NCBI RefSeq assembly: GCF_033807715.1
Contig: NC_084592.1
Location: forward strand, 21,700,501-21,764,500
Source of the DNA: Cololabis saira
Taxonomy: Eukaryota > Chordata > Actinopteri > Beloniformes > Belonidae
DNA: 64,000 nucleotides
Direction of reading: 5' to 3'
This document shows, piece by piece, positions 11,182 to 22,549 of the stretch. Each line of letters opens with the position of its first letter. The stretch's first letter is position 1. The position numbers and the translations under genes were made by a program. The notes under the pieces were generated by a model. That model made no database searches. It was given only the letters and a program-made list of their open reading frames with translations, and had not been told where the DNA came from.

Positions 11182-11318
11182 CGCCTGAACGCACTCGTAT
11201 GTCTGATTTAACCAAATGATTTAAAACCGGCACTTTTCAACTTAACATTTTTCATTTCTGTTGTTGATACCGCTGCAGCATGTGCACTGAGGCTCCACTT
11301 TAGTGGATACGCCTGTAT

Positions 11319-11324
11319 AATAAA
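11319..11324 (+). terminator. ehhadh: Probable EHHADH polyadenylation signal AATAAA
   Basis: A perfect AATAAA lies about 138 bp after the stop codon. Further AATAAA-type hexamers occur downstream (for example near 11966 and 12164), so a longer 3' UTR is possible. Confidence 0.55.
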
Positions 11325-12560
11325 ATGTATAAGCTAAAACAATCCACATCCAAACTTTCTAGACATCATAAACTTTAGGTTTGCATGCCATGCTGCTCCA
11401 GTATAACTTTATAATTGGAGAACCACAGGAAGGAAACACTAAATCTGCCTAGAAACCTTAATTGGACAAAAGTTTTCACAATATCGTCCACTGCTCTCTA
11501 CTGAATGTATAATTGTTCCTAAATTTCATTTATGTGCATGGATTCAAATGAAACGGTCGAAAACAGCTACGTACTGCAATGGTTGTTACAGCTGAAAAAA
11601 CCCACCCTAGTATCATTAAATCAAACAGGATGGGCTTTGCAAAGAATGAATGTATCGCAGGACTTTTGTGCTTCAACAACTAAACATTTAGGCTTTTTTT
11701 TTATCACAATTATGCCCTGTTTTCAGTCCTTTCACCTGACCGATGTTTTTGCATAACAGTCAGAATAATTTCTATTTTATTTTGAAAGAGCTTGATTTAA
11801 CCAACAAAGGCATGCTAAGTGTCCAAAGCAATTTTCATTTCCTGTAACACCATGATCTAATAATAATATTTTCATAAAATATGAGTATAAAACGAAAATT
11901 GAAATGTTCATTTGGTTGATTGTTAACTTTTTCTCAGTTTATATGTCATGATCTAGAGCTTATATAATAAAATGGAGGTTCTTTGTACGAGAGTGTTAAG
12001 CTAAAAACAAAAGTAAATGTAAAGTTAATGTGAAAACTTTGCTGTGTTAGTTTGAACTGTAGTGAAATCCAAAGTTTAACTACATGTAAAGATTTTTCTA
12101 ATCTCTAGTGATTACTCCATATTTTTACATTTTTAATATATTTGCAATCTGATTGGATGCTTTAATAAATAATTATGATTACTATACTGAGTTCTGTGAG
12201 TTAAATTGCCCTGCTTGTGTGAAATTACCTCCCTAATACAGATCTTTTGAACTTGCTGGTAACATGTTGATTTATTCAGGGAAACACGGATCACTTGAAG
12301 AGGAACTGAAACCGGTTCTTGTGTGGTGTTCTTCTGGGCTTTCTGCGAGCTCAGCTGCTTCAGAGCTGAAGGAGAGATGAGGGAAGTGTAAAGCCTCAGA
12401 GTGCTGTAACATAAATCGATGGATCATTCTTGAGTAAACCAGTAAAACTCAATCTCACATAAAAAAAGCTCATATTTTCAGCTCGCCCCCTGGTGGCCGG
12501 AGCCTCCACACCGAGGAACTGGAGGATTTTGCTTTATAATGCTCCCTTATGTCGGGCAGG
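11325..12560. other. AT-rich 3' flank of EHHADH / intergenic
   Basis: No gene is seen. The AT-rich sequence may include alternative 3' UTR. A GC-rich patch near 12480-12500 holds a CTCF-like motif. Confidence 0.6.
12483..12498 (-). promoter_or_regulatory. CTCF-like motif between EHHADH and C3orf70
   Basis: The minus strand reads GGCCACCAGGGGGCGAGC across this site, matching the CTCF core (CCASYAGRKGGC) at all core positions. It lies between the two genes. Binding is not shown. Confidence 0.4.
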
Positions 12561-13028
12561 CAGTCGGGCGCCGAAAAAGGGGGGATAAAGGATACGGATT
12601 ATAGGGGCCCATGATTGAGGGGGGCCCAAAGAGGCCCCTAATGATGATCAAAATTATAATAAAGAAAAAATATTACACTAAGTTATTAAATAACATATAA
12701 TCACAAATGTTTTATTTTCAATGCCCTGGTAACAATAACTTTATTTGTTTTGGAAACATCAACGCCTGCACAATTGTAATGGTTCCAGATTTTTCTCTCC
12801 ACTGATTATAATTTCTATTTTTTCATGGAAGAGTTTATTTCCAATTTAAAAATCAGTGTTGCAGAAAATAAATGAATCAAAATGAATTCCATTGTATTCA
12901 GAGTGCTCAGTTCTTCCCCTACTGTCATGTTGCTCTTCTTTCACAAATATGGTAATGATAGTCAAAAATACCATTAAAATGCATTGTATGTAAAATAGCA
13001 TCAACAAATTTCGCTGCTGTGTTGGGGG

Positions 13029-13411
13029 TAGGGATGGGCGATATTTTACCGTTCACGATAAACCGTCAAAAAAATTCCCCACGATAAGAATTTCTCATCT
13101 TGCGGTAAAAACTATAAATTCCCATTGATGACGTTTTTGTGTAAAGCCGGATTTACGGTTCTGCGTTAAATTGACGCAGAAGGAAGGAAGGAAGGAAGGA
13201 AGGAAGGAAGGAAGGAAGGAAGGAAGGAAGGAAGGAAGGAAGGAAGGAAGGAAGGAAGGAAGGAAGGAAGGAAGGAAGGAAGGAAGGAAGGAAGGAAGGA
13301 AGGAAATGAGCCTGAAAGAAAGAAAGAAATGAGCCAGAAAGAAAGGAGCCAGAAAGAAGGAAATGAGCCAGAAAGAAAGAAAGAAATTAGCCTGAAAAAA
13401 AGAATGAAATG

Positions 13412-13446
<35 letters not shown>

Positions 13447-13615
13447 AGGAAAGATTCCCGTTGATGTTTTTGTGTAACAAACATGAGAGTGAGATAGATT
13501 TATAGTTACAAACGTGGAGTTGAATTGGTATTTTTTTATCGTCATTTTTATCGTTATCGGGATAAATGCCAGAAATGATCGTGATACATTTTTTAGTCCA
13601 TACCGCCCATCCCTA
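13029..13615. mobile_element. hAT-type MITE nested in the element above, with 8-bp target duplication
   Basis: The element begins TAGGGATGGGCGATA and ends CCGCCCATCCCTA, giving inverted ends. It is flanked by perfect 8-bp direct repeats gttggggg (13021-13028 and 13616-13623), the hallmark of hAT insertion. It carries a GGAA microsatellite and shares its ends and body with the copy at 22547-23162. Confidence 0.85.
13180..13450 (+). repeat. (GGAA)n then (GAAA)n microsatellite inside the hAT MITE
   Basis: A pure AGGA/GGAA tract spans 13180-13305. It is followed by imperfect GAAA runs interspersed with 'atgagccagaaag' units to about 13450. Open frames through it encode only FLPS- or EGRK-type low complexity. 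Confidence 0.95.
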
Positions 13616-13967
13616 GTTGGGGGGCCCGGTAAAGATTATTTTCATGGGGCCCAAAATCCCTAGCGGCGCCCCTGCAGAGGCAGATACACTATTTCTAAAA
13701 CATTTCTATTTCCTGTGTGGAGGATAATAGATTAAATGGATTTTGGAATCCATTTGGGTGATGTTTTAAGTTTTAACATCCAAAAAGCATCAATGATTGC
13801 CTTTTGAAACCCAATATTCAAATATGGATCGGTCAGCGCACCAATTTGAGATTCAGACCTTGATGTTTGAAGTTGTTGGAGGGGCTGGATGATGAAAGCC
13901 CTGGCTGCGTGTTTGAAGTGCGCACAGCAGCTGGCTTTGTGTTTGCGGCTCCTCCCGTTGCGAGGAA

Positions 13968-14099
13968 CAGGCTGATTTATGGTTCCGCGTTACACCGACG
14001 CAGAACCTACGCCGTAGGGGCGCGCGTCGCCGCGTACCCTACGCCGTAGGGTACGCCGTGAGCTCTGCGTCGATTTAACGCGGACCATAAATCAGCCTG
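13968..14099. mobile_element. Palindromic MITE just upstream of C3orf70
   Basis: The left arm begins CAGGCTGATTTATGG and the right arm ends CCATAAATCAGCCTG; complementarity continues with few mismatches for about 55 bp per arm around a GC-rich centre with 'acgccgtaggg' repeats. Its arm motif (gctgatttatggttctgcg) also appears inside the hAT MITEs at 13029 and 22547. It ends 334 bp before the C3orf70 start codon, so it may lie in the promoter or 5' UTR. Confidence 0.75.
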
Positions 14100-14433
14100 A
14101 AGTTCAGAGCAAGGCGGCGCACAGCTGAGGAGAGCAGCTCCGACGCGAGAGGAGGATGGAGAGACGCGCGGACCGCGGCCGTGGGAGGCTGTGAATGTGA
14201 CATTACACGTCGCCGAATGACGCCCCTTCCACTTTGACAGGATATGCATGATCCACCCTTTGCACGATCGCCAACCCCGGAGCTCTGGATCCAGACACGC
14301 ACACAGCGCCGTGTTTTTCTGCGCGGACCGTGACAAACCTCCCTCCCTCCCCGACGTTTTTTATGCTTTAGTTTACCCAGCGTGATTGATCGAGTGTTGG
14401 GGGGTTTGGATTTTGGATCCAGGCAATGTTGGC

Positions 14434-14617
14434 ATGGCCGCTTCGGGAGTACATAAGTGTCCGAAGAGCGAGAAGTTGGACGAGGCGCAGGCTCTGGCCA
14501 GGAGCTGCGCGGGGAGACCAGACTTCCTCCCGTGCGACGGACTCTCCATCTGCGCGACGCACAGCCACGGGAAGTGCTTCAAGCTGCACTGGTGCTGCCA
14601 CTTGGGCTGGTGTCACT
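14434..14617 (+). CDS. c3orf70: C3orf70 (UPF0524 family) coding exon 1
   Basis: Exon 1 encodes residues 1-61 plus one base of Cys62. After a variable N-terminus it has SEKLDEAQALARSCAGRPDF, DGLSICATHSHGKC and CFKLHWCCHLGWCHCK, which match the human C3orf70 N-terminus almost exactly (from memory). The start at 14434 is chosen because family similarity begins just after it; an in-frame ATG at 14386 would add 16 unrelated residues. The donor GTAAGT is at 14618-14623. The region holds at least 13 Cys or His between residues 25 and 62, which could bind metal, but no known zinc-finger spacing is obvious. The exon lies in a GC- and CpG-rich patch (about 13900-14620) that probably includes the promoter. 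Work in zebrafish has linked the gene to neural development; the molecular function is unknown. Confidence 0.95.
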
Positions 14618-14705
14618 GTAAGTTGGCTTCTTTAAGATCACAAAAAATAATGAATTCTCCCTGTTTAAAAATGGGAAACATAAAGCTGGACTAAGCAGAC
14701 TATTG

Positions 14706-16181
14706 TGACTATTAGTCCATGATGGGCCAGAGCCCCAAAATTTCCCTTGTCAGTTCCACTCAAGGTGACAAAACTTAATTGTGATTTTTGAAAAGATCCA
14801 TGTCTGTAGATGATATTTTGGTATGATGATAACCAGTACTCGAGTTGAGGGGGGATGAGGGGGGATGGCATCCCCCTTGAAATAAAAACGGCCAAAATCA
14901 TCCCCCCTGTAAAACTGCCACCCCCCCTTTCCATCCCTTATGTCATTTCATCAATGAATGTGGTTTTACTGCTATTTCAACATTTAGTCATCACCAGAAA
15001 AATAACTTATTTGACCATTTTTACCTGTTTCAAGTACATTTTCACTTTAAATAAGTAGGAAAATCTGCCACTGGGACAAGATATCTTCTTATTACAAGCA
15101 AAAAAAAAATTGTTCCACTGGTAGATTTTTCTACTTATTTCAAGTGAAAATCTACTTGAAACAGGTGAAAATTGTTGTTTTTTCCAGTGATGATTCTTGT
15201 TTTAAGTGTAATGAGATTTTTTTTACTAAAATGAGACATTTTAACTAGAAATAAGACAAATATTCTTGTTACGATTTTGCGTTTTTGCAGTGATCCATTT
15301 TACTTATCCTGTGAAGGACAGAGTTATATTGATAAGTTCAGAAAACTGTTTTTTATTGTTGTGTTTTGATGTATTTGATGTAAGCCCAGTGGATATTTAA
15401 AGCTTACAGAAGGCTGCATTTAACTGCTGCTATGTCATTCCTGCAGTATTTTTGCAGGTGTTTTGGTCAGTGCTATTATTTGTAATATATTATATTATTT
15501 GTAATCAGCACAAATTATCTGTCCCCATATGATAAATTCCACCATCCCCCCTGATTTTTTTTACAACTCGAGTACTGATGATAACCCTTCCTGAGTGGCA
15601 GCTGTATCATAGTTATCAGCTCATGAAACTACCCACCCCCTTCAGAAAATTACATTTTAGATGCTGGTGCATATCCTGGTTTAGACTCATGTACAGGATA
15701 TCTGTCAATGTTTCACAATATTGTCTTTGGTATAATTTTAAAGGGGACCTTTTAAGCATTCATTCGAGCTAAGATGTGAATCTTTCTGACCAACATAGAG
15801 GTCACTGCAGCTTTTTAAACTATAAACAACACACATTTTTACACAATTTTAAATGATATACTATCTTTTAGCGCTGTGTCATCTAGGAACAACAGAGACA
15901 CAATACAAAAACTGGAATACTCACAGGACCCCTTTTAAAATGATACCAAAGACAATATTGTGAAACATTGACAGATATCCTGTACATGAGTCTAAACCAG
16001 GATATGCACCAGCATCTAAAATGTAATTTTCTGAAGGGGCTGGTAACTTCATGAGCTGATAACTATGATACAGCTGCCACTCAGGAAGGTTATCATACCA
16101 AAATATCATCTATAGACATGGATCTTTTCAAAAATTATTGAGTGGTACTGATATCTGGTCTGGCCCATGGACTATATAGAG
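14706..16181. mobile_element. Large fold-back (inverted-repeat) element, interrupted by a hAT MITE
   Basis: The left arm (14706-14833 continued at 15586-15760) and the right arm (about 15926-16181) are reverse complements. Both share tagtccatg..gggccag at the outside, gaaaagatccatgtct, cttcctgagtggcagctg, gatgctggtgcatatcctgg and acaatattgtctttgg. The loop is about 165 bp. A separate element (14834-15577) split the left arm after the fold-back had formed. Short open frames in both arms mirror each other and are not genes. Confidence 0.85.
14834..15577. mobile_element. hAT-type MITE (744 bp) with perfect 8-bp target duplication
   Basis: The ends are CAGTACTCGAGTTG and CAACTCGAGTACTG (14-bp perfect inverted ends). 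They are flanked by perfect direct repeats atgataac at 14826-14833 and 15578-15585. Inside is a further inverted repeat around 15020-15190 (acctgtttcaagta...tacttgaaacaggt). No transposase frame is present, so it is non-autonomous. Confidence 0.9.
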
Positions 16182-17055
16182 GGCATGTTGCGAAAACAGA
16201 GCCAAGATAATCATATCTTGAGTTAGAAAAAAAAGATAAGGCTACATATACCAGATATAATCTCAAATAAAAGTAGACATATTTATCTGATACTCATATG
16301 TAGCAGAGAGGATGGACTCCTAAGGTGCTCAGACTACATTTTCTGTCCTAGAAGTGATTTTTCATATTTAATAGAATTTCTAAACACATTTCAAAGCCTC
16401 ACATGCTTTTTGCTTTAAAAATCATCAAATTAAAGATTGAAGTCAACCCCCCCCAACACCACCACCACCCTCCACAGAAACTCCCCCATCACGAATCTCA
16501 AAGAAAACAAAATCTGATCCGAGCAAATAATTTAGTGCGTGAGATTCCTTTTTTTGTCATTATTTCTAAGACTGTGACTGATTGATCCTTGACACTGATA
16601 CACATCTGACTCGTCACTTTCATCTCCGTTTTCAAGGGAAAGTCTGGTGATGTTTCTGTGTTTTACGTCATGTCTGGAAGTCCCGTGAAATGTCAACGCC
16701 AGCCGTGGATCTATCCTGTTAATAAGTGAAATGCCATCATCCGAGCGTGATTAAAATGAGTCACAACCATAGATGAAAAAATACTGAATCTATTCTAAGG
16801 TTTCTTTTTCTTTTTGTAGAAAATAGAAAAACTATTTTTCAGAAATCACAAGCACACATGCTCACAGTTATGTCTTTATAACCCATTTTGAAAGATGTAT
16901 GCCCACAGTAGGGAGGAGGATTGAAGCTGACCCTGTAGGAAGGTAAAGCAGGAAAGTATTAAGCTGCATTTCAGCTGCAGAAACCTTTTCTGGGGGACTG
17001 GAGTCTTATGGGAGGCTCTTTCCTGACCCCCCTCCGTTTCCAGTAGAGAGGACCC
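16182..17055. other. Intron sequence without recognised features
   Basis: AT-rich unique-looking sequence. A C-rich tract with accaccaccac lies near 16447-16470. Nothing else is supported. Confidence 0.6.
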
Positions 17056-17397
17056 TGGGGCCAGGCAGCACGCAGTGGCATACTCCTGCTTACTGTTGCG
17101 TTCAACGGTTCAAATCCCTGCTGGGACTTTGTTGTGTGGGGTTTGCAGGCTATCGCTTTCCCTGGGTACTCCGGCTTCCTCCCACAGTCCAAAAATATGC
17201 ATTCCAGGCGAGTTGGTGTTTCTAAATCAAACCTAGGAGTAAGAAGGAGTGTATGTGGTTGTGTTTTTCCTTCTACGAGGCCCTGTAATAAACTAGTGAC
17301 TTGTCCAGGTTGTCCGTCAACACCTTTCTGTGTTGACAGATCTCAAGGACTCTTGAGTGGGACTGAAAGAGTAATTAGATAATGGTTGATGGATGGA
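17056..17397 (+). mobile_element. Degenerate tRNA-derived teleost SINE
   Basis: The segment runs from ggcagcacgcagtgg (degenerate head) through ggttcaaatccctgctggg (B box), the body ctccggcttcctcccacag and tccaaaaatatgcat, to a tail of ttgatggatgga. The same family occurs at 27615, 36640 and (reverse) 63765. Confidence 0.75.
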
Positions 17398-20300
17398 ACC
17401 TGCAAGGTTGTGATATATAATTCAGGGGGGAAATATTTTACTTCCAAAGTAGCCGTGGTACCAGGAACCTCTAGTGGTTGCGGTGCAAAACATTTTTGAT
17501 TGGTTAGGTTCGTCAGAATTCGATTCCTGCCTCTATGTCTTAGTCATCTCTTATTTGTTTTCCACAGCGGCTCTGTTATCAAGTAGCACCACATTTATCC
17601 CTCTTAAAAACAACAGTCTCTTCCATTAATTTTAGAGATGGAGCAAGCGCAATTTTCTTTTGACATCTCCAATTTCAATTTTCCTGGCAGCCTGACCCGC
17701 TCATTCCAGTTTTCTTTTTCAAAGCTATAATTAGCTGCATATATTGACTCAATGAAAAACATCACAGGCTGCAGGACGTGTCTACTGCCACCCTCCCTGC
17801 CAAAGGATGTATATATGATACATGAACTGAACAATGAGATATATTCCTCACTATTGGTCGCTATCAGCAACCGATACTGGCTGGTACTGGTCAAAGCCGA
17901 ACAGATAAAAATGAGTCAGTTCTGATCACCAGTCGATCAATCAGTGCATCCCTGAATAATACAAGTTCAGAAGATCCAGAGCACCCACCACATGAGTGAA
18001 TGAGGAGACAGAGTGAAGTTCACAAACAAAAAGCCTTTCAACTAAGAAAATATGAATCTCTCTAGGGCACCCGCAAAAGTTAAATACATATCCTACAATA
18101 ACCTATATATATATAGGGGGATGTTTTGGGTCAATGCAGCTGAGATTCACTTCCTGGTCTGATCTCTGTGTCTACAGCTGCAGCAAGTATCTCCTGCAGG
18201 GTTTCATTGTCTTTTTCTCTCTTCTTTTTTTGATAATAAGATATTATGAAATTCAACACCAAGAAGATTTTCTGTGTCGCGGTTAACGTATGCGAGTCAT
18301 GCCCGGAGCTCCTCTGAAACATGGAAAATTTTCTTGCCACTTTGAGAAGTGTCAGTGGCATTTCTCAACACTTTCATACCCACGACGCTTTCTCTCCATT
18401 TGAACCGCTCTCTTGAGCTGACACTTTAACACCAACGCAAATTCCCAGTAGCTGAACCTGACAGGATGTCCATCTCTTTGTGCTTCCCTGATTTATCCTC
18501 ACCACCCCCCCCCGCCCTGAAAATTCTCAGATCAGTGTAAAACACAATCACCATCTCCTCTGCAGCGGTCACTCCGGGTTTACAGTGTGCAACTACACAA
18601 GTCACATTGTAATCTTTTCCTGGTAATCGTTGGATTTAGATGCCCGCGTTCATCCAGAGCGAGCTAAGTGATTTTGGACTATTAAATGAGTCCGGAAAAC
18701 GTGTTTATAACAACCACCGTTTAGAATTCAATGCATGAAGCCAGTTTCAGAAGTGCTTCGCTTTGAGAAAAACAACCCAACGTAAATAGAGCTTCTCACC
18801 TTCACATCAGTCTCCACTTCAATTCACAATTTCCCTATGCATGACAGTGATGCTCCATCAGTGAAACTACCACAGTCTGCTGAATCAGGCAGACCAGGAC
18901 ACCCGCTGAGGCGAGTACACCAGCCTGCTTAGGCATGCACTGCCTCCCTGCTCGACTCACACTTTCTTCTTTTAAAAAATGCATAATCATGCTGAATACC
19001 AAAGAGCGAAATGTTTTCACTTCCCCTTTCCCTTCATGTTTTCATTTTGAATATGCCTCTGACTGTCAGCTGGAGTACAAACTTGCTCCAAAGCTGATAA
19101 TTGTTCGTTCACCACAGGACACCTTGATAGGCTGCTTTTTATAATTAAATTTTTAATAGCTTCCAAGGAAAACAAATACAAAAGGTCACAATGCAGTAAG
19201 ACTTTGGCTGAGGATTTGAATGCTTAACAAACGATTTCCATTATCTCAGAGCGGTAGGGGGTGATTACCTGTGACTCAATTCCTTGCTTTTCTCATTTCT
19301 TATATGCCGCTGGAAATAAGCTCCGCTCCCCACAATACAGTTAGTTTGACTGTTTTCCAATAGTTTCCATTTGGTTCCAATTTCTTTGGCAGAGCAACAT
19401 GGAGAAGAAAAAAAATTGGAAATGGATGTAGGCGGAGAAGCATTTACAGCTCGTGACAACAACATCAGTCCAAGCCTCTCATTATCAGTAATTAGCTGTG
19501 TTTAGTGTCACTGCCAGGATGTCACATCTGATGCAAGCTTTTGCTTGCAGCATCGCTGGAACCACCTGGTCTTAGTATTTTCTTCTTCTTCTCATTTTCT
19601 CTCACTTTATCCTAACTGATTACAGCAACCAAGCCGAGCAATGAATGACTCATTAAGAATCTCTAACAGCGACTGTAATGAGTCCTGAACCGTCTTGTCA
19701 GTCCTGCTTGTTCCTTGGAAGCACCACTTTTGAATGCCAGGACTTGTACTTCTCATGTAGATGCACACGATGGGGATTTCTCCGTCAGATGTTCTTAGTA
19801 GTCTCATCTTTCACACCATTCAACCGTAAGCTTGCAAATATTTCTTAAGGGAAATATTGAGGTTTAGAGGATTTAGCTCGGCCTTGCATCGATTGATCTG
19901 GTGACCGATTAAAAATTTGCTGCAGTGCTGAATCATAAAAATCCCACCAGTTATTGAGGGATCAATAAAGAGCCAGGGGATACTGTTAGCAGAGCTGCTT
20001 GATTAACTGTTGGCGTAGCTTCTCAGTCATCTAGGTCACTGTATCCTAAATGCTTGAACAGAAAACACCATCTAAGAGGCTTCGTCTCTTCTAAGTGACT
20101 GATGGAGAGTTTTAGTCCTACAAGCTGCATTTTGGGCATTTACACCTTAAAAAAATCTGTGAGGTTACATGTGAGTTATTGACCCAGTGCCCAGCCTTTG
20201 GTTTATTTGGCCCGTTGTCAACTGTAAGTTGTTTACTTACCTGGCCAGTATGTGGGATATTTTCGTCACATGAATCAAGGGTGAAAATTGTTGTCAACCC

Positions 20301-21946
20301 ACCTGGGGAGGAGAGTCAGTGCTTTTGAAGTATTGTAGAGGTGAAGACTCACCCACTCAACACTTGGACAGGCCGGGACTCATCTGTCCACCTACATCTG
20401 AAGGATCAGTGGCGCTTAGAGGACAGTTATGTACATGTTTGTGGACGGGGACGGGGGATGGTTTCAGAGAGGAATAAAAGAAGCCATCACAGACAACAAG
20501 ATGTGTCGTTTCTGACACACACCACAATAAAACATTTTTAGAGAGGTTTTTTAAGATAAAAAAAATGAGACCATTGAGTAGTTATAATAAAAATAAATAA
20601 AATTAACCAATGTATTTTCAATTGTGTGGAAAAAAAATATTTATTTACTGTTAAAGACAAAAGTGGAAGTGTTTTTTATTTGAAATTATAATATATATTG
20701 AAATATATTTAAATACTTTAAATGAAAAAATTTGATTTTATGTGTATTCTTTTCATAGGCCAGGCTTTTAAGCTTTAAATGGGAAAAAAATAGAATATGC
20801 TGTCTAAAACAGCACTTAAGAAATGTACAAACTCCATTAAAATACAAATTAAAAAAAGGACACAAAAACTGAATTGCAATTAGGAGTGCCTGACCACATG
20901 TACAAGACACGAAAGGCAAATGAAAGCATATAATTGATATAATATCAATTATTTAAATGTAAAATGTTTAATAAAAGATACGTTTTGAAGTTAACCCTTA
21001 AAAGCAGACAGGGTTTCGTCAGTCCACACCCAGACTTGCAGCACGTGCAAAAGGAGCCTTAGATTTAAATTCTCTCGTTGCAATCCTCCATTCTGAGAGC
21101 AAATAAAACAGGTGACTTAAGTTGAATTTAGATTTGTTTTTGTGGTATTAATATACTTTCAAAAAGCAGCACTCAGCCTTTATCCAATAATCTATGTTAC
21201 AGTATTTCTCACACTGTTTGCTATTATATTTAATCTTTTTTTTTGTTATCACCATCTGCTTTGTATCGACAAAGGGAGAGAGAGAGGGGGAAAATGGCCT
21301 TTTCCTTACCTGCACCCATTTCATACAAATGTAAATGATAAATTAATGATAGCTGAGTTCTGTTTAGTGGTGTTTTTCTGGCTGCCTCACTGGTGGTTTA
21401 CCTAATTTCCTGATCTCTGAATTGAGCATTCAAAGATCACAGCTGGAGTACGCTAAATGGTCTGATAAGATCATTATAAATTGCTTAAGTGATCAATTAT
21501 TAGCCACTATCGAGAGGGAGATTGGGTACAATGACCCCAATTTCTTCCAGTGAGATGGAAATTAAAGCTAAATTGAAGAAGATCAAAATGAATCTGTTGT
21601 TGACAAGATTTACGTGGGAGTTCCAACACAGAAGATTCTTGTTTACAGGGTTTTAGGAGAACTGAGAGGAAATGATTTGAAGCTAAGGCTCAGATAAGGT
21701 TGTATGTAGTTGGAGCCACTTTGATGTCACCTGAGTTGCATCAGTTAAGGATGAGAAGTTAAAAGAAGGGAGCTAACTGGACTGCTTTTCATATCTGCTT
21801 CTGGCCTCATTAGCAGCTACAAGTCATCTGAATCGCTGAAAAAAACCTTTGCTTCGTACTGTAATTTCTACACCTACACTTGCTCCTCTGAATGTTTTTC
21901 CCACTGAGAAGTACATGTGCACACAGGAAACTATAAATAGCTGATT
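17398..21946. other. Intron, no gene or recognised element
   Basis: Mostly non-repetitive AT-rich sequence with scattered short open frames that resemble no known protein. The moderately GC-balanced block around 21400-21560 (gatctctgaattgagcattc to ccaatttcttccag) looks like a candidate conserved non-coding element by texture only. Confidence 0.5.
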
Positions 21947-22468
21947 AAAAAGTGGACTGTGGAAATCTGCTCCTATCTCACCCTCACTGGTCAAAACTTT
22001 GATTTGCAGAGAACCAGGAACCGACGTCCAGACAGTAAACGGAAAATATCCAGTTTATGTTAAAGGACTGTTCTTTTGACAGCAAACAGGACATGGTATG
22101 GACAATGGACATGGCATGTCATATAGCATAGTTACTGCCATATATAGAAGTGGTTTCATATTTGTTAACATGCAATTTGGCTTTATAGCAAAAAGAAAGC
22201 AAAAAACAGCAATGAAAAAACAAACAAACTCTAATGCAGTGTTTCCCAGCCCTGGTCCTCGAGGCATACCGTCCCGCATGTCATTAACAGAGTTGCGCAA
22301 GCCTTGATGGCAAGCTGATGATGAGAATTAATTTGAGTCAGGTGTGTTGCTACAAGAAGATCTAAAACACGTGTGTCTCAGTGTGTCTCTCATTAGAGTT
22401 TGTTTATTTTTTTTTCATTGTAGACTTTTGCTTTCCTTGTGCTATTAAGGCCATTTGCATGTAAACAA

Positions 22469-22473
22469 ATATA

Positions 22474-22546
<73 letters not shown>
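22469..22546. repeat. (AT)n microsatellite, left of the hAT MITE
   Basis: Nearly pure AT dinucleotides with one tgt interruption. Together with 23167-23261 this was probably one tract split by the MITE insertion. Confidence 0.95.

Positions 22547-22549
<3 letters not shown>

Larger units (their letters stand above)
12561..13674. mobile_element. hAT-like non-autonomous element (host of a nested element)
   Basis: The left end reads CAGTCGGGCGCCG and the right end, reverse-complemented, CAGGGGCGCCGCTAGGG. Internal segments next to both ends contain 'ggggcccaaa'-type sequence in mirrored orientation. The 8-bp flanks do not match well, so the boundaries are approximate and superfamily assignment rests on the CAGGGGCG-type ends. 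Confidence 0.5.

Noticed and set aside
13095..13484. Long FLPS-rich open frames across GGAA repeats (also 22571-22928)
   Set aside because: Pure translation of a microsatellite.
15578..16109. Two similar peptides encoded on opposite strands (NLPEWQLYHSYQLMKLP type)
   Set aside because: They are mirror translations of the two arms of one fold-back element.
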